From Bacteroidota bacterium (GTDB taxonomy: Bacteria; Bacteroidota; Bacteroidia; Cytophagales; Spirosomataceae): DNA of 64,000 bases. Under the pieces are notes generated by a model. It was not told the origin of the DNA and did no database searches. It saw nothing but the letters and a program-made list of their open reading frames with translations. This document shows positions 46,972 to 55,053 of the stretch, one piece after another; positions within the stretch are counted from its first letter, which is position 1; each line of letters opens with the position of its first letter. The stretch spans positions 62,001-126,000 of the forward strand of contig JAIUOF010000002.1 of NCBI GenBank assembly GCA_020161355.1, written 5' to 3'. Made by a program: the position numbers and the translations under genes.

Positions 46972-47484
46972 TTATTTGTTTATTTTTCTCATTGCCATAC
47001 TTAGCAGACTAATCGGAATGATTGCTATCTGCTTAAACATCAAATCATCCAGTATTATCTGGTAATGTCTGGAGCTACTTAGTGATGCCAATTGTCTCTT
47101 AAAATTAGCATCATCCAGAATATTTTTCAAAGTTCCTCTTTCTTTAATCAAAAAACTTTTTGCTTCAGTAATCCAAACCAAAAAAGGGTTAGGGTCCACA
47201 ATTTTAATGAATAAAAAAACTAATAATCCTGAGGTCAAAGCTGCAAACAGATTGGTCAAAAAGCCAATTGAAAACCCTTCATAAAAATGCAGATAACCTC
47301 CGTTATATCTTTTGAAATACCAGATAGCCGCCCAAATCAAAATAATATTTATACCAATATCGGGTCTTCTGAAATTCAGAGGATTATTTTGAGTAAAATA
47401 CATGGCCAAAAAGAACAAAAAACATCCCAGACCAGCCAGAATTCCAAAGGTAAGAGCGTAGTTTAAAATAAGTCTTTTGTTCAT
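46972..47484 (-). CDS. DUF4199-like membrane protein (paralogue of the next gene)
   Basis: 170 residues, with the same layout as its downstream neighbour: N-terminal helix (NYALTFGILAGLGCFLFFLAMYF), a second helix with GINIILIWAAIWYFKRYNGG, then FYEGFSIGFLTNLFAALTSGLLVFLFIKIVDPN, a hydrophilic loop and a short C-terminal hydrophobic end. The third-helix motif (G-x-x-F/T-N-L-F with following xVDPN) matches the paralogue. Function unknown. Located 3 bases downstream of the dihydroorotase-like gene, so co-transcribed with it. Confidence 0.75.
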   Translation of the reverse strand: MNKRLILNYALTFGILAGLGCFLFFLAMYFTQNNPLNFRRPDIGINIILIWAAIWYFKRYNGGYLHFYEGFSIGFLTNLFAALTSGLLVFLFIKIVDPNPFLVWITEAKSFLIKERGTLKNILDDANFKRQLASLSSSRHYQIILDDLMFKQIAIIPISLLSMAMRKINK

Positions 47485-47487
47485 TTA

Positions 47488-48768
47488 TCAATTTTTGCAA
47501 ATAATATTGTTCCTGATGGTTCCCAAAACTTTCCCTTTAAGTTTTTGGCCAATATCCGGACTGTTTTTACTCAGTGAAACAATTTGATCTTCTGTGAAAA
47601 CATATTCCGTTTTATTCTCAAAAATTGTCACCTCAGCCTTGTTACCTTCTTTTACCGAAGGGAGTTCCAGATTAAATATCAGCCTGGGATTGGTTTCAAT
47701 TTTCTCAATAATCTGTGACAAAGATAAGCCACTTTTTTGGTTCATTATCCCAAAAAGTGTCTGAATTCCAATTGCCCCAAATTCTGCCAGATCAAATTCT
47801 ATATCTTTATGTTCAGTATCCCACGGATTATGATCCGAAACCACCATATCTATCGTTCCATCAGCCAATCCTTCTTTGAGGGCATCAATATCATTCTGAG
47901 AGCGGAAAGGAGGTTTTACCTTGAGATTAGAATTAAAATCTTCCAGATCGTTTTCGGTAAAAAGCAAATGATGAGCCGAGATATCACAACTTACAGGAAG
48001 CCCTGCTTTTTTGGCATTTCTAATCAAATTTACAGATTCGGCTGTACTAATCGTTGAAAAATGTAAAAGTGGTTTTTGTGTTTTTATTCCTGAGTACTCT
48101 AATAGCTTCAGATCCCGCATTATCATTATTTCTTCGGCAGCAGACGGAATACCTTTCAAACCTAGCCGGGTACTGGTAATACCCTCATGCATTTGCCCGT
48201 ACATACTCAGATATTTATCCTCGACTTTATTGACCAATACTGCCCCGAGTGGCTGCAAATACTGTAAGGTTTTAAGCAAAATATCTGAACTTTGAATTGG
48301 ATACCTGCCATCCGAAAAACCTACTGCACCATTGGTAAAGAGGTCTATCATGTCAGTAAAGTCTTTGCCTTCATTGTTGAGGGTTACAGCAGCATAATTA
48401 TAAAATCGTACAGAGGTGTTTTCCGAGAAATTTTTAAAATAAGCTATGGACTCTTTCGTCTGTACTGTCGGTTTAGTATTAGGAAAACCAATTAGTGAAG
48501 TAAATCCTCCTTTTTGAGCTGCATTTTGCAATGAACTCAGGCTTTCGGTCCATTCTGAACCCGGATCTTTAAAATGCACGGCAGCATCAATCCAACCTTT
48601 TGATAAGGAGAGACCTTCAGTATCAAGCACCCAATCGAAATCGCCGGTTATGGAAAAGGGAGAGGAAATTTTTTCAAACACCCCATTATTTATCAGGATG
48701 TCTGCTTGTTTTTGATGAAACTCCGAAGAAGCATCTATAATCAGGCAATTTTTTAACAGAACTTTCAT
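47488..48768 (-). CDS. Dihydroorotase-like protein, probably without catalytic activity
   Basis: Amidohydrolase fold of the PyrC family, 426 residues from the ATG at 48766-48768 (the TTG at 48777 is a weaker start). The zinc site is degraded. The HxH motif reads A63-V64-H65; the next histidine (usually in HxED) is K181 in NKVED; the histidine of the HVST motif is T239 in HFSTIST. D312-H313 (SDHNPWDTEHK) and FSDG (151-154) remain. Such inactive homologues are known in Pseudomonas (PyrC'/PyrX, structural partner of aspartate transcarbamoylase) and similar degenerate forms occur in Bacteroidota. It may serve as a scaffold for PyrB; a true dihydroorotase should be encoded elsewhere. Followed by the DUF4199 pair. 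Confidence 0.85.
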   Translation of the reverse strand: MKVLLKNCLIIDASSEFHQKQADILINNGVFEKISSPFSITGDFDWVLDTEGLSLSKGWIDAAVHFKDPGSEWTESLSSLQNAAQKGGFTSLIGFPNTKPTVQTKESIAYFKNFSENTSVRFYNYAAVTLNNEGKDFTDMIDLFTNGAVGFSDGRYPIQSSDILLKTLQYLQPLGAVLVNKVEDKYLSMYGQMHEGITSTRLGLKGIPSAAEEIMIMRDLKLLEYSGIKTQKPLLHFSTISTAESVNLIRNAKKAGLPVSCDISAHHLLFTENDLEDFNSNLKVKPPFRSQNDIDALKEGLADGTIDMVVSDHNPWDTEHKDIEFDLAEFGAIGIQTLFGIMNQKSGLSLSQIIEKIETNPRLIFNLELPSVKEGNKAEVTIFENKTEYVFTEDQIVSLSKNSPDIGQKLKGKVLGTIRNNIICKN

Positions 48769-48775
48769 TTTTGGC

Positions 48776-48798
48776 AAAAAAAAAGCCCTGATGGGCTT
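48776..48798 (-). terminator. Intrinsic terminator of gcvH, abutting the dihydroorotase-like gene
   Basis: Stem AAGCCC / GGGCTT with loop TGAT; on the minus strand it is followed by nine T (48776-48784), ending 7 bases before the next ATG at 48768. Confidence 0.75.
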
Positions 48799-48852
48799 AA
48801 ATTAAATATTTTAAGAAACTGAAATTGACAATTTAAAATTGGTTTCCATTGC

Positions 48853-49236
48853 TCAATAACCCGTAAGATTCTTATATTGATCCACATCCAGCAATGCATT
48901 GATATCTTCAGGATTGGCAACTTCAAGTTTAATCATCCAGCCGGCTCCATACGGGTCGTTATTTACCAATTCAGGCTCATCGGCAAGGGCAGGATTTACT
49001 TCCAAGATTTTTCCTTTTACTGGCAAAAATAAATCTGAAACCGTTTTCACTGCTTCTACAGTCCCGAAAATATCTCCGGCGTTAAGTTCCTCGCCTTCCG
49101 TTTCAATTTCGATAAATACAATATCCCCTAGTTCACTTTGAGCAAAATCTGTAACCCCAACCAAAGCAGTGCCGTCGGCTTCGAGTCTTATCCATTCGTG
49201 GTCTTCTGTATATTTACTATCAGCAGGAAAATTCAT
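48853..49236 (-). CDS. gcvH: Glycine cleavage system H protein
   Basis: Lipoyl carrier shuttling the aminomethyl group between P, T and L proteins. The lipoyl lysine is K64 in GTVEAVKTVSDLF. Surrounding motifs YTEDHEWIRLE (9-19), VGVTDFAQSELGDIVFIE (27-44) and NDPYGAGWMIKLE complete the fold. 127 residues is standard. The other gcv genes are not adjacent. Upstream, the minus strand shows a TTTG then TAAATTGC with a 19-base spacer (about 49277-49305), a slightly imperfect promoter. Confidence 0.97.
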   Translation of the reverse strand: MNFPADSKYTEDHEWIRLEADGTALVGVTDFAQSELGDIVFIEIETEGEELNAGDIFGTVEAVKTVSDLFLPVKGKILEVNPALADEPELVNNDPYGAGWMIKLEVANPEDINALLDVDQYKNLTGY

Positions 49237-49362
49237 TGAAGTATAGTTTGTTTTATAATTGTGTGCAATTTAGCAATTTTGGTTGTGATGTCAAAAATGT
49301 ATATGAGAATTAGGTTTTTTTATCCAAAAAAGATTTCAAAATTGCTAAGCCACAAAATAAGT

Positions 49363-49389
49363 AAAGGTAGCGACAAAGTCACTACCTTT
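49363..49389 (-). terminator. Hairpin terminator after ccoS
   Basis: Stem AAAGGTAG / CTACCTTT (49363-49370 / 49382-49389) continued past one mismatch by GAC / GTC, loop AAA. On the minus strand it lies 52 bases after the ccoS stop; T content downstream is moderate. Confidence 0.65.
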
Positions 49390-49440
49390 AACTGGAAGAG
49401 TATTTAAACCCTAATTGATTGGAATCGCTTTTCAGCTTCT

Positions 49441-49602
49441 TTAATGTTTTTTATCCTGTTTAGTTTCGTTTTCTATTAAAATTCGCACCGAAGGCGAAAA
49501 GGTATCTTCAAATTGACCATCGTTGGTAGCCCAAAAAAATGCAACTAAAAAGCCGCCTGCTACCAATATTGCCAAAATCACCAAAGCTATTATTACTTCC
49601 AT
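49441..49602 (-). CDS. ccoS: Cytochrome oxidase maturation protein CcoS (FixS)
   Basis: Small membrane protein needed for copper/haem insertion into cbb3-type cytochrome oxidase. One helix at about residues 3-25 (VIIALVILAILVAGGFLVAFFWA), then the family segment TNDGQFEDTFSPSVRIL; 53 residues. The ATG at 49600-49602 is chosen because the longer frame runs back into ccoI and the CcoS N-terminus is MEVIIALV. Two bases separate it from the ccoI stop, so both are co-translated. Confidence 0.9.
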   Translation of the reverse strand: MEVIIALVILAILVAGGFLVAFFWATNDGQFEDTFSPSVRILIENETKQDKKH

Positions 49603-49604
49603 TT

Positions 49605-52028
49605 TTATCTTAATTTCCTGAATTTCGCTACCAAAATCGTCACTCCTACTGAGAAAAATACAACTGACAATGTACTCAAAGGCATAAATATTGCTGCCAC
49701 TACCGGAGATAATACCCCACTGGCAGCCCAACCAATACCCATAATATTGTAAACCACAGAGAGCAAGAAACTGAGTTTAACTATGTTGAGAGAAGTTTTA
49801 CTAAACTTCACATAATCACCCAATTTTTCAAAATTATTTGCATCAAGAATTGCATCGCACGAAGGCGAGAATGCCTGAATATCTTCACTTAAAGCAATAC
49901 CCACTTTGGATTGACGAAGAGCCCCGGCGTCATTTAATCCGTCACCAATCATTACTACATTATGCCCTTTTTTCTCCAGCTCTTTTATATAATCGAGCTT
50001 TTCCTGAGGTGTTTGATCAAACCTCATGTTATCCCCAAACAATGGTTGTAGTTTGGTTTTCATTTTGTCAATATCTCCTGAAATCAAATGCAAACTGAAG
50101 GTCTCACTTAATTTATTCAGCAAAGCCTTCCAGTTTGACCTGAAAACTGGCTCGATGGTATAATAGCCAAGGTACTGATTATCAATAGACACATGAACTT
50201 CGGTATCCTGCTGATTTTCAGCTGAGTTTTTCACAAACCCAATCCTTCCAATTCTAACAGGCTTTCCATCCACAAATGCTTCAATGCCGTTACCTTTTAT
50301 ATCTTTAAAAAACTCAACATTTACGGCTTCTCCATTTCCTAAATGACCGGCCACCAATTTGCTCAAAGGATGTAGCGATTGTGACACCAAACTAAAAACA
50401 ACGCTTTTTTCGTAGGTTGTCATAGGAACTCCCATATATCTAACCTGACCAGAATTACTCTCTGTAAGTGTACCTGTTTTGTCAAAAACAATTGTATCGG
50501 CTTCCGTCAAAAGTTGAATAACACCCTGATTTTTAACGTAAAATTTATTTCGGCCAAAAATACTCATGGTTGTATTCATGGTAAAAGGCATTGAAAGCGT
50601 AAGTGCACATGGACAAGCTACCATAAGCACAGCTGTCACTGTGGTCCAAACCAGGGAAGCATCATTAAAATACCAGTAAACACCAACTATTGCGGCAATC
50701 AGAAAAGTAAGATATGTAAAATATTTACTGAAAGCATTGGCCAGCTCTGTAGTAGGTATTCTTTTTTCTTTCAGAAAGCTATCGTTGTTCCAAAGTTGCG
50801 TAAGGTAACTTGTAGAAACCGGCTTTTGAACCAAAAGCTCAATTTTGTCGGCCATTTGTCGGCCACCGGCATAAAGAAAGTCACCTTTTGATTTTCTTAC
50901 CGGTTTGGTTTCACCTGTTACAAAGCTATAATCAACCAGTGCATTTCCTTCCAGTAAAATCGAATCGGCCGGAATAAGCTCCTGATGGTGAATCACCACT
51001 TCATCACCTTTGTTAAGGTCTTTTACATTTTTATATTGTTTATCCTGATTTTTGACTTTTACTGCCAGAGGAAAATACGATTTGTAAGACCTGTCAAAAG
51101 AGAGGTAATTAAATGTAACCTGTTGTACCCATTTTCCTACCAATAAAAACAATACCAAACCTGCCATACTATCCCAGTAGCCAGCAGAATGATTTACCAA
51201 AGTTTCATAAGTACTTCTTATAAATAAAGCAGTAATTCCCAGTGCTATGGGGATATCAACACTTAATATATCACTGTTCTTTTTAAGGTTCTCTACGATC
51301 GAATAATAGGCTCCTTTTAGATAATCACTGGCCCCAAAAAAGAAGACCGGAAGGCTTAAAAGAAAATTAAAATAGAGAAAAAAACGCTGATAGGTAGCAT
51401 CTGACTGGTTTTCGAGATTAAATTTAAAATACTCAGGAAAACTCATCAACATGATATTACCGGCACAAAAACCTACTACCCCGATTTTGAACAATAGTCT
51501 TTTGGTTTCCGGATCCAATTTCGATTTCTTGGTAGACCCCTCCAGATTAATCTGAGGCTCGTAACCTAAGGTAGCCAAAAGCTCTACTATTTCTTTGAGT
51601 GATGTTTCGAGCGGATTATAGGATAGAGAAAGTTCTTTTTTTACAAAATTCAAACGGGCACTTATTACCCCCTCTAGAATTTTATGAAAATTTTCGAGCA
51701 ACCATACACAAGAGCTACAATGTATGGAAGGAATATGAAGCAAAACTTTATTTTGAGTCGGAGACTGATAAGCCAAAAGCTCAGTTTCTACTGATTTCTC
51801 AGACAGATAGTCAAATTTGCCGTTAAAATTTTTGGCTTTAAGACTTACACCGGCATTTTGGTTAAGATCATAATATCCGCAAAGTTGATTATCTTTCAGA
51901 ATATCGTAAACCGTGAGGCAACCTGAGCAGCAGAAATGTTTGTCGTCGCTGAGAATATCCTCATCCTTACAGTCGTTGCCGCAGTGATAGCATTGTACTT
52001 GAGTTTTCGGTGTTAAAAGGATACTCAT
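49605..52028 (-). CDS. ccoI: Copper-translocating P-type ATPase for cbb3 oxidase assembly (CcoI/FixI)
   Basis: P1B-ATPase exporting copper across the cytoplasmic membrane for cbb3 oxidase. The N-terminus has a cysteine cluster (CYHCGNDCKDED, then FCCSGC, about 13-44) and a heavy-metal domain with SIHCSSCVWLLENF (about 101-114). Then come the membrane helices with the CPC signature VACPCALTLSMP, the phosphorylation site DKTGTLTES, and GDGLNDAGALRQSKVGIAL. The C-terminal helices are complete. 807 residues from the ATG at 52026-52028; a TTG one codon upstream is less likely. ccoS follows. ccoNOP are not within the window, so assembly genes are detached from the oxidase. Confidence 0.94.
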   Translation of the reverse strand: MSILLTPKTQVQCYHCGNDCKDEDILSDDKHFCCSGCLTVYDILKDNQLCGYYDLNQNAGVSLKAKNFNGKFDYLSEKSVETELLAYQSPTQNKVLLHIPSIHCSSCVWLLENFHKILEGVISARLNFVKKELSLSYNPLETSLKEIVELLATLGYEPQINLEGSTKKSKLDPETKRLLFKIGVVGFCAGNIMLMSFPEYFKFNLENQSDATYQRFFLYFNFLLSLPVFFFGASDYLKGAYYSIVENLKKNSDILSVDIPIALGITALFIRSTYETLVNHSAGYWDSMAGLVLFLLVGKWVQQVTFNYLSFDRSYKSYFPLAVKVKNQDKQYKNVKDLNKGDEVVIHHQELIPADSILLEGNALVDYSFVTGETKPVRKSKGDFLYAGGRQMADKIELLVQKPVSTSYLTQLWNNDSFLKEKRIPTTELANAFSKYFTYLTFLIAAIVGVYWYFNDASLVWTTVTAVLMVACPCALTLSMPFTMNTTMSIFGRNKFYVKNQGVIQLLTEADTIVFDKTGTLTESNSGQVRYMGVPMTTYEKSVVFSLVSQSLHPLSKLVAGHLGNGEAVNVEFFKDIKGNGIEAFVDGKPVRIGRIGFVKNSAENQQDTEVHVSIDNQYLGYYTIEPVFRSNWKALLNKLSETFSLHLISGDIDKMKTKLQPLFGDNMRFDQTPQEKLDYIKELEKKGHNVVMIGDGLNDAGALRQSKVGIALSEDIQAFSPSCDAILDANNFEKLGDYVKFSKTSLNIVKLSFLLSVVYNIMGIGWAASGVLSPVVAAIFMPLSTLSVVFFSVGVTILVAKFRKLR

Positions 52029-52084
52029 CAATCAGGTTTAATTTATGCAAAGATTCCACGTGACTGAATAATTTTTCAGGGAGA

Positions 52085-52106
52085 ATATCATCAAAAAAGA
52101 TGATAT
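52085..52106. repeat. Inverted repeat upstream of ccoI
   Basis: Perfect 8-bp arms ATATCATC / GATGATAT with a loop of six A (top strand). It lies 57 bases before the ccoI ATG. Could be an operator or a leader hairpin; no T run follows the stem on the minus strand, so a terminator is less likely. Confidence 0.42.
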
Positions 52107-52170
52107 AAATCATAATGAGGTCTGTTATCCAATCAATCCTTACAAAACTAATATTTATTCCTGAAAAACA

Positions 52171-52188
52171 ATGTAATAACTATTACAT
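52171..52188. promoter_or_regulatory. Palindromic operator-like site between the GT operon and ccoI
   Basis: Perfect palindrome: ATGTAATA, centre AC, TATTACAT (8-bp half-sites, 2-base centre). Located 143 bases before the ccoI start and 19 bases after the 58-residue gene. The compact symmetry suggests a dimeric regulator site. Confidence 0.45.
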
Positions 52189-52206
52189 AATGAATAAACA
52201 GGAGGA

Positions 52207-52383
52207 CTAATTCAAGGGATATTTACGCCTTGTTTTGTTTATTACGAATTTTTTCAAAACCGTAAAACTATCTTCATTGATAAACTGAAAATCCTGTTTC
52301 CACTCAAGAAAAGTAACCAAATCTGCTGATTTGAATTTTTGAGCATCAATTTTTTTCTGGGTCAGATATTCTTCAAATTCCAT
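52207..52383 (-). CDS. Small uncharacterised protein, 58 residues, end of GT operon
   Basis: Open frame ATG (52381-52383) to TAG (52207-52209). Sequence: MEFEEYLTQKKIDAQKF, then SADLVTFLEWKQDFQF, ending LKKFVINKTRRKYPLN. Acidic helical start and basic tail, no membrane helix or signal peptide. It starts 8 bases after the GT2 gene stop, as expected for the last gene of that operon. The balanced codon use and close spacing make it likely to be real. I know no function; short proteins with this shape seem common in Cytophagales, but I could not check this. Confidence 0.65.
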   Translation of the reverse strand: MEFEEYLTQKKIDAQKFKSADLVTFLEWKQDFQFINEDSFTVLKKFVINKTRRKYPLN

Positions 52384-52391
52384 TATGCAAA

Positions 52392-53318
52392 TTACTCTAC
52401 TGATTCAATAAAGTTTTTATATCCTAAATAAGGAATAAATGCGGTATATCGGCGGGAACTCAAAACCATAAACAGGATAAACAGGGCAATGATAAATCCT
52501 TGCAGGAACACTATAAAAAATGCCATCATTAAGCTGGAGGCCCAGCCCGGTGTGGCCTGATTAAGGAAAAATTTCAGATAAAACACTACAGAGGAACCAA
52601 TTAATGCTGCCGCTATCATAATGCTAACAAAAATCAAAATTCTGACAGCGGTAACTTCCAAAAAAACTGAAATAGCACTCATTCCGTGAAGAATGAGAGA
52701 GCTGAAATTCATTTTTGATTTTCCGGCTAAACGAACACCCCTATCAAGCGGAACAGAATCAAAAGGTAATTTGGACCGAATAATGCCGCCGGGATAATTG
52801 TTCCAGATTTCAGACACATGAGCTAATTTCTGTAGCCTGCCTGCGGGTATTAAACTGAAATTCCCAAATGTAATAACATGACCTGTAAGGGATTTGAAAA
52901 TGATTTTGTAAAAGAAATAAAACACCTTAAACAGGATCGATTCTGTTCGTTTTTTTCTTTGGGCAAATATAATTTTATCGGGATGCTGTTTTGACTTTTC
53001 AATCAGATCAATGATATGTTCAGGCTGATCTTCTCCGTCTGAATCCATCACAATAACCTTATCAAAATCCTGATGATCAACCAAATAAGACAAGCCCAGA
53101 GCGATGGCCCGCTGGTGACCCTGATTACTTAATAAATGCAGTACTTTAAGATCAATCCCTTCAAAATCAGCTCTTTGATATGGAATACTACTATTGTCAT
53201 CAACGGCCAAAAAAGACAATTCAAACCCTTTACCTTCAAATATTTTCAAGGTTTTGTCGAGAAGTAATCTGAGAGCTTCCCAATCATTGAAAACCGGAAG
53301 TAATATTTTCAATTTCAT
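52392..53318 (-). CDS. GT2 polyprenyl-phosphate glycosyltransferase (DPM-like)
   Basis: Family 2 transferase, 308 residues. N-terminal catalytic domain with LPVFNDWEALRLLLD, VDDNSSIPYQ (about 39-48) and the metal motif VMDSDGEDQPEHI (about 90-102); two C-terminal hydrophobic helices (about 222-248 and 264-290). Its start overlaps the stop of the GT39 gene by 1 base. Members charge undecaprenyl phosphate with a sugar that a membrane GT39/GT83 enzyme then uses, matching its neighbour. Donor sugar unknown. Confidence 0.85.
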   Translation of the reverse strand: MKLKILLPVFNDWEALRLLLDKTLKIFEGKGFELSFLAVDDNSSIPYQRADFEGIDLKVLHLLSNQGHQRAIALGLSYLVDHQDFDKVIVMDSDGEDQPEHIIDLIEKSKQHPDKIIFAQRKKRTESILFKVFYFFYKIIFKSLTGHVITFGNFSLIPAGRLQKLAHVSEIWNNYPGGIIRSKLPFDSVPLDRGVRLAGKSKMNFSSLILHGMSAISVFLEVTAVRILIFVSIMIAAALIGSSVVFYLKFFLNQATPGWASSLMMAFFIVFLQGFIIALFILFMVLSSRRYTAFIPYLGYKNFIESVE

Positions 53319-55048
53319 TAGTATCGATATTTAATCCCTTCAAAGTCAAACAACAAAACCTTTTCACCACCCTTTTTATGAAGATACACTTTGTCAGCCT
53401 CGGTCTTATTAAGCGTCTGAAGTATTTTTGATTTTTTGGGTAAATATAAGTTTAAATATTGTACGTCAAGATAAGATACTGCTTCTACATCATCGAAAGT
53501 GGCAACATATTCATTTTTATGTTTACCCGGAATTGAAAGCGTATCACCGGGAGAATAGTTTTTAAGCACCAAATCAGCAAGGTTTTTATAGGGGTTAGGC
53601 ACACGTGCAGGAATAAAAAAGGCATTCATTTCACTCCGGTCATTGAAGTAATTTGTGATTTCAGTACTGACAGGTTTAAATTGTAATCCTATCACGGCCA
53701 ACAACCAAACGAGGAATATTTTGGATTTTACTATCATTTTATAGATTGAAAAACCAAATACCATCGCAACAAATGGGGTGGAAATTCCGATATACCTGTG
53801 AATCAAACTGGTGGTGTGTCCGTTTTTCAAAGCATCGTAAACTACAAATAATATCGGCAATACCAGCATCAGAAATCCCACCATCAACATAGGAAAGTCA
53901 TGATTTTCTGACTTAAAATGCTCCAAAAGGTTTTTTACAATAAAATAAAGTGTGGCATAAAAAAACAATACTACCACAAGAGCCGGTATCACCGATTTAA
54001 GAAGAAACAACAGAGGCAAAATCGGGATAATAAAAATATAGGCCAACCTATGTTTTTTGTAATATCTTAAAAATATCAAGCCAAAAGCAAAAATTAAAAA
54101 GGAATATATCAGATACATCACTCCTTTCATTTCATTAAATATACCCGCACTGAAAATTGTAGAATCAAAAAAGAGTGCGATGGATTTCTTGGTGACATTC
54201 TCTGGTGTACTCAACTGAATCAGGTCTTTCAGACTTCCCTGGGTCATCTTCGCAATTTTGAGATGTTTTTCATTTTTATCTTTCAAAAATTCGAAAGCTG
54301 TGTGCCCTCCGCCCCAATTAAACCAATAAAACATCAACCCACCACAAAATACCGCAGTTAAAATAAACCTGCCCCATAAAGCCTTTTTATTTTTGATAAA
54401 TAGGAAAGTAAGGCCATGACTCAGCGGAACCAGAAAGTTAAGATAGTGATTGAGTAAACCTAAACCAACCATCAAACCGTAAAATATAAACAGCCAATTT
54501 ACATTTTTACCATTTCTGAATTTTTCGATTATTTCAAAAAATAAAACGGTAGCTATGCTCATCAATAAAAACGACAGCGTGTAACTCCGGGCAATATGGC
54601 TCATGGCAACATTGAGCGGATCAACAGCCAAAATTAATGCTGCAAAGGCGGCTGCAAGTCTGGATCTGGAATACTTATTCACCGCCCAATATATAAGGAC
54701 GATAGTGATAAGGTTAAATAATAAGCCCAACAATCTAACGGTATAGTCGGAATTGCCGAAAACTTTCATCCAAAAAAACAAAATTGTATTGTAAACAATA
54801 TGAGTTCCGAAATCTGAATGGGCAATGGCTTCCGTAAAATCAATTGGTTTTTTGGGTTTCCAGAAGTCTTCTGGAGTAAAAAACTGGTTATTGAGGATCT
54901 CAGGTTGATTGGCCCCGCCCACCCAAATACCGTTGGCATTGAGCATGGTAAACTTCTCGTCGGTGAACAAGCCCCGGTTATCGAGATTGTAAAACCTTAA
55001 AAAAGAAGCAATTAAAAAGACAACAACAAATGGAATATATTTGACCAT
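53318..55048 (-). CDS. GT39/ArnT-like membrane glycosyltransferase
   Basis: Integral membrane enzyme of the PMT/ArnT (GT-C) fold that moves sugar from a polyprenyl-phosphate donor to lipid A, protein or glycan on the periplasmic side. 576 residues with about 11-12 hydrophobic segments. The first periplasmic loop carries the acidic motif NRGLFTDEKFTMLN (about 28-41), where D-E is the catalytic/metal pair of GT-C enzymes. The C-terminal 130 residues form a soluble periplasmic part. Placed between two polyprenyl-phosphate GT2 genes that probably make its donor. Confidence 0.82.
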   Translation of the reverse strand: MVKYIPFVVVFLIASFLRFYNLDNRGLFTDEKFTMLNANGIWVGGANQPEILNNQFFTPEDFWKPKKPIDFTEAIAHSDFGTHIVYNTILFFWMKVFGNSDYTVRLLGLLFNLITIVLIYWAVNKYSRSRLAAAFAALILAVDPLNVAMSHIARSYTLSFLLMSIATVLFFEIIEKFRNGKNVNWLFIFYGLMVGLGLLNHYLNFLVPLSHGLTFLFIKNKKALWGRFILTAVFCGGLMFYWFNWGGGHTAFEFLKDKNEKHLKIAKMTQGSLKDLIQLSTPENVTKKSIALFFDSTIFSAGIFNEMKGVMYLIYSFLIFAFGLIFLRYYKKHRLAYIFIIPILPLLFLLKSVIPALVVVLFFYATLYFIVKNLLEHFKSENHDFPMLMVGFLMLVLPILFVVYDALKNGHTTSLIHRYIGISTPFVAMVFGFSIYKMIVKSKIFLVWLLAVIGLQFKPVSTEITNYFNDRSEMNAFFIPARVPNPYKNLADLVLKNYSPGDTLSIPGKHKNEYVATFDDVEAVSYLDVQYLNLYLPKKSKILQTLNKTEADKVYLHKKGGEKVLLFDFEGIKYRY

Positions 55049-55053
55049 TGAAT

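Noticed and set aside
49603..49731. N-terminal extension of ccoS to 49731
   Set aside because: The extension lies inside ccoI in another frame and is not CcoS-like; the CcoS N-terminus begins at the ATG at 49602.
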